In this document: positions 1-11,029 of the stretch, piece after piece
How the letters are laid out: each line of letters opens with the position of its first letter
Position numbering within the stretch: position 1 is the first letter of the stretch
Assembly (NCBI GenBank): GCA_004352715.1
Contig: SCFE01000082.1
Coordinates: forward strand, 1,208,945-1,272,944
Length of the DNA stretch: 64,000 bases
Source: Hofstenia miamia
Lineage: Eukaryota > Xenacoelomorpha > Acoela
Direction: 5' to 3'
The notes under the pieces: generated by a model
Seen by the model: only the letters and a program-made list of their open reading frames with translations
What the model was told of the DNA's origin: nothing
The model's database searches: none
Position numbers and translations under genes: made by a program

Positions 1-130
1 CTTAGGAAATTTGGCCTTTAGTGAGATAGACTAATTCTATTAGTTTATATAGAAATACTAAATCATTTATTAATTCTGTTGATTATTGTGTAAATATTTG
101 TTAGTTTTCAATTGCTCTTTTACAGTGCAG

Positions 131-235
131 ATAACAATAGCGAAATTGTTGGTGAAGTATTCAACTAATAAGCACCCATCAATTTTAAGCTTCAGGCCAG
201 ATGGACGTTTTGGTAAACGGCGGTGGTGCTATCAG
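131..235 (+). CDS. Putative internal exon with an RFamide-type peptide site
   Basis: I do not recognise a full gene here. The frame is open from 83 to the TAA at 242-244. It is preceded by a pyrimidine-rich stretch ending in ag (acceptor at 125 or 130), and CAG at 233-235 is followed by gtgaag, an acceptable splice donor. The frame contains SFRPDGRFGKRRWCYQ. In invertebrate neuropeptide precursors, GRFG followed by basic residues is the usual signal for cleavage and C-terminal amidation, and RP-x-GRF-amide is the ending of luqin-type peptides. Seen: the frame, borders and motif. Known: the processing rule. Inferred: that this is an exon of a secreted precursor whose signal peptide lies upstream of the window. 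Against it: there is only one peptide site, no signal peptide, and the antisense strand is also open. It could be chance inside a regulatory block. Confidence 0.25.
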
Positions 236-244
236 GTGAAGTAA

Positions 245-620
245 TTAACCTGATTGATAAAATGGAGTTATAATCAATTCAGATAAACGCTTAAGGCGTT
301 ACGCGTGAATCATGCCGACCCCGCCTCTTTCTCAGTTGTGAAACGATGTCACTATGTCGTGTAAACGCGTCTCAAGGGAGCCATTATACTGCAGAAGAGA
401 ATGCAGTCTGGTCGAGTACCAGCCCATGCGTCGAATGGCAATTCGATTATTAATCAATGTATCATCACACCACTTCCCAACAATTGCACCCTAATCAACT
501 AATGACTCATGCCCTTTATTGACAGCACCCCATTACGAGAATTGTTTACAGTAATTGTCGCTTGTCAACAAAAGTTTACATTTCGTGGTAACTTCATTTT
601 TATTCTACTGTCTATGGATG
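245..620. promoter_or_regulatory. Enhancer-like block rich in transcription-factor motifs
   Basis: Composition is more balanced than the flanks, with several CpGs, and recognisable motif cores crowd together: TGATTGAT at 251-258 (PBX/HOX type), TGACTCA at 503-509 (AP-1), TTGACAG at 519-525 (MEIS/TGIF type), TGTTTAC at 543-549 and GTCAACA at 564-570 (forkhead type). Short motifs occur often by chance, so the call rests on density and composition only. No conservation data were available. Confidence 0.2.
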
Positions 621-2611
621 CAATAGTCACTCACATGAAAATTGTAACACTACATTACATACAAGCAAATTAGGCTTACGATAGTTTGCTTTCTTAACTC
701 TTTTTTTATAAAAATTCTTCAAAACTGCTAACTGCACACTATTACTTCAATCCGTATTTAATTACAGTTAGGTTTTAATATTTCATAGCTTGTATAATCT
801 AGATCCAAAATGCCATTGTGCTATTTCCTAGTTCACACTTTTCTAAAATTATAAGACGATATAAACATTTAGTCTGCTCCAGAATAAGATCAAGCAAAGT
901 TAAATTTGTTGGTCATCAACTATTAATGTAATATGTATGTATTAATTTGTGCTTAAGAAGAGTTTTCCCTCGCAATAGTTATAATATAATTCTCTATTTT
1001 CCTCAATTCTTTATTAACATTATGTGAGTGTTTCGCTATATTTGCATTTTCCACTAACAAAACAGTGAATATTACATTTACCAAACGGAACTAATTTTTA
1101 TATTTATGCTATTTGTATATTAGATGGATCTTACATCAGTCGAAAGGTGAGCACATTTGTTGACCATGAGGAAGTTCCGAATTAGGCGTTGTTTGTGTTG
1201 TGAACTATTTCCGTAGAATTCGGCTTAGCACATGGAAACTATTTTACCTTCTTTGTTTCATTATATTTTTGTGTTGTATGTAACTTTGGTGACTTATCTT
1301 ACAGAGCATTCATAATTTAATAAATGAGTTGCAAGTCCTTTTCTTTTAAGGTATGTTAATCTATTAGTCGTTTCAACTTGTAATCTCTGCAAATAATAAA
1401 GCAAGGTTGTGTGTGTTTTTGTGTTACATAAAATTTTGGGTGAATGTTTATTGTATGCACATAATCAAAACCCGTGAGACGGAAATGGGTTATTTGCCAT
1501 TTCAAAATGTGATTCGAGAAAAATATAACGAAAAAGGGAATAAAATTTTCACTTGGAGAAAATGCTTTCAATAAATTATACATTGTAAATGCGTGAATGC
1601 AAACATGTAATAAGAGATTTGTGTGAGCGTTTATATGTGTATACTACTTAAGATGTGGCAATCCCAATGCATGCTAGTTTCACAAGTGTTGTTGGTTTTT
1701 CAAAATCGCCTCTAATGAAGGAATTAAAAAACACTCATCTATGCAGATAATGCCTGATAAATATAAAATTCAGCATCAATTACATTTTATCGTTTCTTGA
1801 TTTTTATCGAGAAACACAGGAAGAGAAAACTAGTATTTTATTTTTTTTAAAGTGCATTGAATCATGCAGATCATTTAATAAAATGCGAAAATATTTCCAA
1901 CAAAACACAACCATAATTTCTCCATTCTAGGAAATGCCAAAATGAAGAAGTTGTTTTCAAAAGTTTTTTTATTTTTCATAAGGAAATATATGAAAAGGCA
2001 AAAACCCCAATTTTGAAAAACATACAAATGTTAGAATATGGATTAAGACATGGTATTCTTAATAATACTAATGTTAGTATCATTCTATGAAGTGGAAATA
2101 AAAATAGTGCTTGGAATGACGTAACGGGTTTAAAGTCGTAAAAAATTGTATTAACGAACTTTCTTTAAATTACTTTTAGTGTCGTAGCGTTATGACTTTG
2201 TGTTTTTGTCTTGTTTCTATGTTGGAAAATTGTTCTTGAAATAATACATGGATATGATGATTAGCTTCCTAGCATCAATTATGCAAAGATAATCAATGCG
2301 TTTCCCACTAGCAATTTATTTTTTATATTACATGAAAAAAATATCGTTCCGTTTTCTCTCGCATTGCAAAGTACATCAAAGATTAAAGTGCACTACTGAT
2401 CAATTTAATAGATTCGATGAATTAACTACTTTGAAAGATTCCAAACATTGAAGTGCTTGTTTGCTTTCTGGGTGTCGGCAAATTAGTGCATTCTCGGTCT
2501 TATTAAAATTCGATTCAAATCTATGTCAGTCTGTTTTTAAAATGCGATTTGTATATCATTAGCAACTGTGCCTTGAATATTTTTATAATTATGCTTTTTC
2601 CTAATTTTCAG
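621..2611. other. Non-coding AT-rich stretch, no gene recognised
   Basis: Only short open frames interrupted by stops are visible. One small item: ATG at 1124 followed by seven codons runs into a strong donor-like gtgagc at 1147, but with no supporting neighbour it is not called as an exon. The end of the stretch is a pyrimidine-rich tract ending in ag at 2610-2611. Confidence 0.5.
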
Positions 2612-2674
2612 GATGAAACGAATTTCTTTGGGATTCAGTATGCGAAAACAACGGCTGCCGTTAATGCTGCGTAA
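2612..2674 (+). CDS. Possible short terminal exon
   Basis: A convincing acceptor (tttttcctaattttcag, ending 2611) is followed by 20 open codons beginning DETNFFGIQYAK and then TAA at 2672-2674. The codons are richer in G and C than the surrounding DNA. Reading phase is 0, compatible with the putative peptide exon at 131-235, whose last codon ends exactly at its donor. Twenty codons is too short to exclude chance, and no clear AATAAA signal follows closely. Confidence 0.12.
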   Translation, partial: DETNFFGIQYAKTTAAVNAA

Positions 2675-3629
2675 TTAATTGAAGCCCCAGCAATTGCAGT
2701 GGAAGATCAAAGCATGTTATGCTGGAAATAATTAATTTAATGTCTTTCGTATCCAATACTATGTTTTTTCACTTTTTGATTTCACTGTACATAGTATGAC
2801 ATCTAGGTAAAACTCTTACTTCACTGTGACAAACAAAAAAGAGTAGGGTCTAGTAACAATGTTGTTTGGTATATTTAAAAAGTAGGATCTTCTGAATTTT
2901 AACTTCACATAGTTTCAATGGAACAGGAGGATAAATGCTTTTAAACGTCTTTGGACAGTATTCACACTTCAAAATAACAACGTGGCCAACAGACCTGCAT
3001 TTTATTAAGTAGATTTAGATTCAAAAGCTGAGCTTCTTCGAACTTTGACTGCATATCTTTCGCCCCGCAATCATCTAATTATAGATTAAGAAATGAGCTT
3101 ACGTCAATAAAAATTGTATTCAACCACTTATCTAGCCTCCTGTGCAAGTGCTGTTTGCAGAAACTTAATTGAATTTGTCTGTGCTTCTTTGTGGGCTGAT
3201 TCAATATGAACGACATATTAGCACTCCATGGTAACACAAAATACATTGTAAATAATCATATCTACTGAAGCCATAACTTCTTTTTGTACAATGAATTTTA
3301 AGTTTCAATTTTATCAGTTGTTTTGTTTAATTAAACTTTATTAGTTTTTCTATTACGTTTTTCAAACAGATTTTGTTCAAATTTTCACAGAAAAGACGTG
3401 TTATGAGTCAACAGCTGATTAGATATCCAGACTGGTGCGAATAACTGTATGCATTTTGCAGGTGAATAATTTGTTTCCCATTATGTGTATAGCATTCATT
3501 GATTTACTGCTGAAGATTTTTTTGAATCTGCATTGAAATTTATGACGATTACCGTAAGAATAATGCATTACCAAAAATTCAATTGGGTATTTGAATGGAG
3601 AGGAATATGAGTATACAAACAAACACACC
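2675..3629. other. Non-coding AT-rich stretch, nothing recognised
   Basis: No coding frame, RNA gene or repeat end could be supported here. Confidence 0.5.
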
Positions 3630-3728
3630 CATATATATATATATATATATATATATAGTATATATACATATATATATATAATATATATATATATTTGTAT
3701 ATATATATACATATATATATGTATATAT
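3630..3728. repeat. Imperfect (TA)n microsatellite
   Basis: About 100 bp of alternating T and A with a few interruptions (gta, tac, ttg). The long tyrosine/isoleucine frames across it are by-products of the repeat. Confidence 0.95.
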
Positions 3729-3913
3729 GGTGTTGGAAAAATGGTGGTAGACACTAAAATATTTCGGTGAATTCCTTTGTACATTTCATGCTCGAAGAGC
3801 TGTTTTATTATACAGTATAATGCATTAAAATACTCTACGTTTTTCATATAATAGACAATGTCTCTGGAATTCACTTCCATCAGAATTACATGCATCATCA
3901 AGTCTAAGTAGCT

Positions 3914-4005
3914 TTAACCCCTTCAGCACGACTTTATGAACAATCGTTTCGTATACTGTGTATCATATGGATCAGGCAGATGATCCATCGTTCTAAAGGG
4001 GTTAA
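3914..4005. mobile_element. 84-bp MITE flanked by TTAA (piggyBac type)
   Basis: TTAA at 3914-3917 and again at 4002-4005 flank a unit whose ends are inverted repeats: ccccttcagcacga at 3918-3931 against the reverse complement of 3988-4001, cccctttagaacga, 12 of 14 identical. TTAA target duplication with ends beginning CCC is the signature of piggyBac-superfamily transposons, so this is read as a very short non-autonomous derivative. It encodes nothing and would depend on a transposase elsewhere. Confidence 0.7.
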
Positions 4006-6267
4006 AAAAATTTGAAGCTGCATCCTTTTAAATCATATTTTTATTTTAGTGCATAGTTTTGTTCTGCATCACTTTTGAGCAGCAATATTTGTGATAAAAG
4101 TGTAACCCTTATTATAATAATAAGTATTAAAAAATTTTGAAATTCTTGATTTTACTTCGGTCCACTTGAAAGAATTTTTAGATTTGCATAAATTACCATA
4201 AATTATAAAATGTATTTTTTGATTAGATATGTAAAATCCAACATGCTATCAATAGATTGATAAAATTTTATTTTGTTATTTTAAATTCACTTCGCAGTAA
4301 TCAAAATGAATTCTGAGGTGTTGGCTATACCCTTGTTTTAATATAAAGGACAGAATATGCTGTGCACTTCTCCAATTGCTTTTATATTTTTTCATTTTAA
4401 GGCTTTTCTTAAGGAGCCTGTAGATTGCTCTCTTATTTCATTATCAGTATAAAATCTTGGGAAGATGCATCGTAATGTTTTTACACACTTTAAGTGTAAT
4501 CACTGCATGATCCAATAGCTTTTGCCAAAACTAGTGGAATTTGTATCAGTCTTTTTTTTCACAATTTTTTAAGAAAAATGTCTATTATATATTCATCCTT
4601 CAAATTGTGTTTTTGTTATTAAACAACAATTGCACTGTGTAATGAAATAATATTTGGACACAAAGTTATTCCAGTTAATAACATATCGCCTGGATTTAAT
4701 AATAAGACATCTCTTCCAATCCACCTGCCCAACATAACAAAATAATCACATTTAAAAAATTAATCATTTCGCACATTTGTTGAACTAGAATTAGAACGTG
4801 CGATTAGTTTTAGTCTTATAATTGCAATTCAGCAAACAGAACTAATGTTTTGCTATCCACAACATCTGTTTAAAGTGCGAAATTGTTCGCATTCGGATAT
4901 ATGTTGAAATAATCGACGGTTTTTTTATTATATAAGCTCGTTTTTTTTCTATCGTAATAAAATTTAAAACTCTTTATTAAGCAAGCTTATGTTGCAACAA
5001 TTCTATTCGCATTACGGCTATTTGACATTGCGTTATTTGAATAGCTAAAATATTCCGCTAGTTACAATTTAAGTAAGAATCAAATTTACTTGTAAAGAAT
5101 GAATCGTGGTTGACTCAGTTGAAATTAATTTTTAATTCTTCTCTCCACATAATAAATTAATTCGCTAATAATTATTTATCCAGCTGTTAAAGAAGCGAAT
5201 GACATTAAACTCTTGAAATCCAATGTTTCATCATTGAAAACTTCAATTCATCACCTTTGAAATATGGAGACATTTTCCATTAAATTTTCTCCTACAAAAG
5301 TGTTAAAATTTTTGAAACTTTGTGGGGTTTCTTTTTAAGAATTCTGGTTGTAGTCTGAGAAGTTAAATATTCACAGTTGTTGGAAATTTATATGCATTTT
5401 TTTAATTATTTTAATTTAGACTGAATAGAAAATCTCTGTGGTTCCTCTAATATTGTATAGTCGTCTCTTGACATAAATTTCAGGCGAAACTGAGAATTGG
5501 CTTCACACTTTCAAAGAATAGTTTGTTTTAGTGTTGTATCAGCACATTCACACTAATTAGAGCATTTTCAATTATATTTCCTGAAAATAATAGAGCAATA
5601 ATGCAAGAAAAGAATTGGTATCGCCACTAAATTAAGTGTTCTCGTAATATTTGGTATCGGACATATACTATTACTAAATTGAGAATTCTTTACCATACAA
5701 CTTTATAAAAAATCTCATTCGTATGCTAGTATTTGTATTTTCGTAATATTTAATTTGTAAAAATCATTGTCATTTTAATTTTGTAAAAAATTTATTACAG
5801 TTATTTCGTGAATACAATTGATCGAACCGTGTTTGTAGTTGGGTTTATTCTTTGCATAGCAGTTTACAATTAATAAATTCATGGCTGTGTAGAAAATATG
5901 CAAATATCCATCAACTGAATTATTTTGAATTGCTAGCATGACCAACTTAAGTCATCAACATTAACTATTTTTACTTGAAGAAGAAGGTCCGTTTGATTTT
6001 ATAACTCTGTCATAGAAACAAATGTATACTACCAAATAGGCTCTTATTTGGATAGATTTATGCATTGCAAATCTTAACGAAATTTTATGCTTTATAATTT
6101 ATGGCAGTAAAATAGGTGCATGTGTTAATTAAATTTTTATCCCTAACATCATTAAGTTTTGAATAGTTGATATGATGCGTTAAATGGAAATGGATTTGCT
6201 TCTGCCATCACTCCTTTCTGTCTTTGCAGCTACGATTTTTAAGACTTTGCTACCCTGTTTATATACG
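4006..6267. other. Non-coding AT-rich stretch, nothing recognised
   Basis: More than 2 kb of very AT-rich sequence with no open frame of note, no RNA gene and no transposon end that I could support. Confidence 0.5.
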
Positions 6268-6435
6268 ATATATATATANNNNNNNNNNNNNNNNNNNNNN
6301 NNNNNNNNNNNNNNNNNNNNNNNNNNNNNNNNNNNNNNNNNNNNNNNNNNNNNNNNNNNNNNNNNNNNNNNNNNNNNNNNNNNNNNNNNNNNNNNNNNNN
6401 NNNNNNNNNNNNNNNNNNNNNNNNNNNNNNNNNNN

Positions 6436-6466
<31 letters not shown>
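6268..6466. repeat. (TA)n microsatellite with assembly gap
   Basis: TA repeats on both sides of a 157-N gap (6279-6435). The assembly evidently failed inside the repeat, so the true length is unknown. Confidence 0.95.
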
Positions 6467-6469
<3 letters not shown>

Positions 6470-7269
6470 TGTACATATAAATAAGACATACATGTATCGA
6501 ATTGTCTCAAGACAATTTATGTTTTGCAAAAGCTACCTCTGCAGACGTAGCAGACTATGCTTTAATTTCTTGCACACAATGGGAGAAAGTTTTTCTAGGA
6601 TGCGGTGTCTATTTTTGTGTATTACTACGATTTCTGTAAATGGGGAATTAAATATTTCCATTAAAAAGTTATTTATCCATTTGCATCGTTTTCTTTTTTT
6701 TATTTAACGTTGTGGAAAGTTGGAGTTATCGTTACACACATTGTTTGAGAATTTATTGCAAGAGAAGGAATAAAGTTAGTTTCAAATATAGTTCGTTAAA
6801 ATTTGTTCATTATGGAAATCGCAAAATGTTTAAATTCAAATGTACAATGATATCCAATATACAAGTTTGCACCTCAGCTTTTCAATTTAAATGCATAATG
6901 ATATACTGTAAAATTTTAATTTGTTTTGTTTTGGTTTGGCTCCGTTTGTATTTTTGGTGTGTTTTTATATTTGATTTCGGCTTTATTCTTAATTTTTTAG
7001 AACATTTTCAAGTTCCTTCTAATTTATGAATTTTTTCGAGCTGGATAGCATTCATAAAATACGTATTCTTAAACTATGGTTAAACATACATTGTTACGCA
7101 TTAATTTTCTTTGCTGTGTCGCACAAAACACTTGCCTTGAAACTTGCGTTATAACCCTGGCAAAAAATTTAATGAGAAGCGAAAATTCAATGGTAAATAT
7201 AGTAAAATAACTACAAGATAGTTTAAGCCTTCCATTGTATCCATAAAGATACAATCGGTTTGGTTGCCA
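6467..7269. other. Non-coding stretch, nothing recognised
   Basis: Short frames of 60 to 105 codons occur, but they are rich in F, L, I, Y and K as expected from AT-rich DNA and show no domain or splice support. Confidence 0.45.
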
Positions 7270-7362
7270 TTTTCAAACCATTTTATCCAATGGTATTAAG
7301 ATTTTTCAAAAACCTTGAATATTGACACATCTATGGGAATATTCGTGATAAAATTTATTCCT
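7270..7362. repeat. Dispersed repeat family C, partial copy
   Basis: Resembles 61080-61180 in order and spacing: a block ending in caaccattt/gaacaatt, a tttt(g/c)aaatatt block, then gacacatctatgggaat against gatacatctattggtgaat. The TTAA-starting end seen in the other family C copies is missing here. Confidence 0.4.
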
Positions 7363-7437
7363 GTGCTTGAAGTACATGAAAATATTAACTTTGTTTAAAT
7401 AAAAAATCCTTTAAATTCTTCCCATTCCTCTGCTCAG

Positions 7438-7557
7438 ATAATAAGGCGGGCAAAAGACCATGGCAGCAACAACCAGCATCAACTCTTATTTTCTGCAAAT
7501 AGATTACCTAAGTTCCTTTCAGACGCACCGTGCACTAAGTCAGAAGTCGTCGTGTGA
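7438..7557 (+). CDS. Possible orphan exon, 39 codons to a stop
   Basis: The acceptor-like tract cttcccattcctctgctcag ends at 7437 and is followed by 39 open codons beginning IIRRAKDHGSNN, with TGA at 7555-7557. The residue mix is more protein-like than that of neighbouring frames. No upstream partner exon is identified and a family A repeat begins immediately downstream, so it may be a decayed or chance exon. Confidence 0.12.
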   Translation: MIRRAKDHGSNNQHQLLFSANRLPKFLSDAPCTKSEVVV

Positions 7558-7561
7558 ATTT

Positions 7562-7655
7562 AGAATGAAACTGAAAGTGGAGACGATTCTCTATTTAGTG
7601 GTGCTTTTAGATTTTAGATATCTTTACTATTTAAGGAGTTATAAGCTCTTACAAA
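7562..7655 (+). repeat. Dispersed repeat family A, copy 1
   Basis: Shares the ordered blocks gattctctat, agtggtg, cagattttagatatctt and gagttataag with copies at 15821-15914 (+), 23555-23612 (+, cut short) and 29419-29555 (-). Four copies in one window show a multi-copy element. Its far end in the minus copy begins TTAACC, hinting at a TTAA-type MITE. Confidence 0.6.
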
Positions 7656-7842
7656 TGTTTTTTAGAAATCATCACTAATTATAAATAATTCTTATAGGAT
7701 ACTTATGGTTGAACCAAAAGTGGACAAAATTGAATTTTGTTGAAAAATTCAAGAACTAAAAATGTTCTATCTACAATTTATTCGATTACTGTATTGTAGA
7801 AAATATATTCGAATATAGTTTCGTTGACTCCGCTGTGTAGAT

Positions 7843-8040
7843 CAGGGGCGAATCCAGAAATTTCCGTTAATAGTGCTTGCACTTCTTAAATTTTTTGAAA
7901 TACATGTACTATCCATTTTGAGTGCATTATAAATTTGTTGTAAAAACGAAAACACATTTTTTGAGATCTTGTTGAAAGTATACATTTTACTAGATATACT
8001 CAATGTATTTTATTTAGAATTTGCCCCCTCTGAATCCCTA
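7843..8040. mobile_element. 198-bp hAT-type MITE with 8-bp target duplication
   Basis: The left end reads CAGGGGCGAATCCAG and the right end, reverse-complemented, TAGGGATTCAGAGGGGGC. Flanking 8-mers are gtgtagat (7835-7842) and ttgtagat (8041-8048), 7 of 8 identical. Ends starting (C/T)AGGG and 8-bp duplications fit the hAT superfamily. The interior is non-coding, so this is a non-autonomous element. Confidence 0.65.
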
Positions 8041-8048
8041 TTGTAGAT

Positions 8049-8832
8049 GCTTATTGGTTCTTTCTAGTAAATAATGAAAATACAGAAAATTACTAGCAAA
8101 ACAACTTCTCAATAGTGTAAAATACTAGCTGAAGTGGTGTTAACAATGTTCTCAAACACTTTCCCCACAATAGTATTGTAGGTTTTTTAGTGGAGGCATT
8201 GCTTTGAATTAGTCAATTGAAAGTAGTTGAAACGATTTAGTTCAAGAGATATCTCGCACTACAATTACCGCAACTAATCTGAATTTACACGCTTCATTAT
8301 ATTTTACGACTCTTCCAGTCTATCAATTATTATATGAAGATTAAATTTTAAGGTCTTAATGTTTTCTCAAAGTCTACCTTAATTCCGGCAATTTTACAGT
8401 ATATCTCTTTTTTAATTAGTTTCTGTGTGTAAGACACTCCACAACCCATTATACGAATGCGTATGTTCAATACTTGGTATCCGATCTGTTTCATGATTTG
8501 AATTCCAAATTTACAATAGCAGATATATATGGAACTTTTTCTTGGTGCACATAGAAATTTTGTAGTCCATTTATATTCCCTTTCTGTAAATTTATTTTTG
8601 TTTCTTTCTAACATAGGTAATTTATCTCTAAGACTTTGTCATGAATGTTACCATCTTAATTTCTTTATTAAATTTTTTATTATTAATACTTTATTATTAA
8701 TATATTGATCATGTGAAAGATGTGAGTAATCAGGTTGATTTATTAAGATGATTAGGAAAGTTTTATCATCAGGAATAACTAATATTTCTTGTGTTATTTT
8801 GTAAATTTTTAGTTCTCTTTGTGCACCTTTCG

Positions 8833-8837
<5 letters not shown>
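8049..8837. other. Non-coding stretch, nothing recognised
   Basis: An 88-codon minus frame (8348-8614) is present but shows no motif, and its composition follows the AT-rich background. Confidence 0.45.
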
Positions 8838-8865
<28 letters not shown>

Positions 8866-9047
8866 NNNNNNNNNNNNNNNNNNNNNNNNNNNNNNNNNNN
8901 NNNNNNNNNNNNNNNNNNNNNNNNNNNNNNNNNNNNNNNNNNNNNNNNNNNNNNNNNNNNNNNNNNNNNNNNNNNNNNNNNNNNNNNNNNNNNNNNNNNN
9001 NNNNNNNNNNNNNNNNNNNNNNNNNNNNNNNNNNNNNNNNNNNNNNN

Positions 9048-9078
<31 letters not shown>
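8838..9078. repeat. (TA)n microsatellite with assembly gap
   Basis: TA repeats flank 182 N (8866-9047). Confidence 0.95.
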
Positions 9079-9080
<2 letters not shown>

Positions 9081-11029
9081 CATTAAGTTATATGAAATAA
9101 CCGTCTGTTGAATTAATATTATAAGTAATATTTTTCAGGTATTTACGTCCATAATTTATAATGAACAGTTTTTTAAGTTGGTCTTTGAAATGTGTGTTTT
9201 GACCATATGGTCTCCCATGTTTCTTGCAGATGGCTAATGGTGCGTTACGAGCTTTCTGTTAATTATCGAATTACTTTTCACAGTGAAGTTCGATACGTCT
9301 AATGCGGAACCATATTTTCTTTCCTCGCCTTTTATCTTTTCTAATAGCTTGAAACAGGGATACAATTTTAATTACACTTAATTTAATAGGCGACATTAAT
9401 TCAGTACCATGAATGTTCTTATACTTAATTAGTTTTGAACAGTTTTGTTAGAATTCAGATGGTCGATGCTTATTCAATGTTCGAAAAAACTTCTTGATTT
9501 GCGAAATAAGTGTGATTCACGTATTTGGAAATAACTATGAGATTCTTAGCGATTCTTTTGTATTCTTACACTCGTTGGCGCATGTTATTTTTAATAAGTT
9601 ATAGAACTGGCGAAAATTTTTTCGCCTAGGCGGGTTTATCAGTATTAGAATCCTTTATTTCAAATTAAGTAGTGTAGCTGTATCTTTTCTAGTACTTTGC
9701 TTTCGCTGCATTAGTTTTATATTCGTCTAATATATTGAATATCATTTCTATTAATATATTTGAGGAATTTTAAGGAAAAACTTTATACTATACTGAAAAC
9801 CGATTATTAAATTTTGATATATACTTACACTCTGAAACCTCTTATATCGAAAATTTTGAAAAACTAAAGCTATTAATTAATATTTCTATCAAGGATAAAC
9901 TCGTTGAAAAGCGTTTCAAACATTTTATAGTTTTGTCTAAGATTGCAAAGACAATCAGGAGACATTTTACGCTGTTGGTAATGTTAATGATTTTGCAAAA
10001 ACTTTGAATACATTTTATTCATAGAGAGCACAGTTTTTGTACATGGGAATGGAAATTCTGTCATCAATATTTGGAAAATCCAGTCGTTTTAGTTTCCAGT
10101 ACTTATAAATTTCTAAAAAAATTGAGAGACTTGAGAAGAGTCGTTCGAAAATGCGGACAGAACGCTGTGTATTTTTAAATGAATAGTTTGACATATAAAA
10201 ACAAAGAAAAAGAACTAATAGTTTTTTTCAAATATTGTCTAACTCGGGAGTTCATCTAAAACTGCTTTTTCTATCATTTGATGACCCTATTTTTTACATA
10301 ACTTGAACATTGGATAAGTGTTTAGGTGTAGAAATTATCAAAGGAAATCGAAAGTTTCATATGCTAGCTACTGTTGTGCTCGAATTTTCCCAATTTTTAA
10401 TTTAAAATATTTTCAAGTTATTGTTTTCAAATTTCCATTGTAATAAGTTTTAATAATTTCTGCCAATATACATCTTCAATTATCATTTCTGATGGCCGTT
10501 ACCTGTTTCTTTTTGACAGGCCTGACAGTTTTTGTCATTCTATAGAGTTTTAACAATATTTTAATGTGTTTTCCTGTCACTGTTTATTTAGCAATAGAAA
10601 TGTTTTGTTCTTTAATTTTTTGAAAGTTGAGACAGTAATTTTAATGGGGAATCGAATACGCTATCTATAAGTAACACTAACAATGAAAGTTTTTTTCAAT
10701 GCTTTAAAGTTTTCGTTCTCCACTTAACATGCTATGTAGTTTAGATGGACTACATATTTTTAGAAGAATCAGAATAGAACTTTAATTACTGAATACTACT
10801 TCAAACGACGAATTATTAAATTAACCAATGTAATACTACACAACTTATCATAATATAAAATTATATTTATATAAGCCTGTCACAAATATACAAACAATTT
10901 TCATTATTTTGTATCAATGAATAATTGATTAGTATGATTTTTACCATCAGTTATTAATGCTATCGTTGTTATAGTGATTATTCGATATTTGTAAGATGAA
11001 ATAATATAAATCTTCATGGTATTTTTGCG
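9079..11029. other. Non-coding stretch; possible conserved block near its start
   Basis: Around 9200-9340 the composition is more balanced (gcgttacgagc, gttcgatacgtc) with TAAT/ATTA cores, as in non-coding elements near developmental genes. This cannot be tested from sequence alone. The rest is AT-rich and featureless. Confidence 0.35.

Noticed and set aside
3728-3760. tggtgttggaaaaatgg after a TA repeat, resembling the Tc1 tip at 61888
   Set aside because: Only about ten bases match and no partner end exists nearby.
6180-6510. Tyrosine/isoleucine frames crossing N
   Set aside because: Products of TA repeats and of gap bases read as unknown residues; the same applies at 8791-9111, 48224-48682 and 44558-44897.
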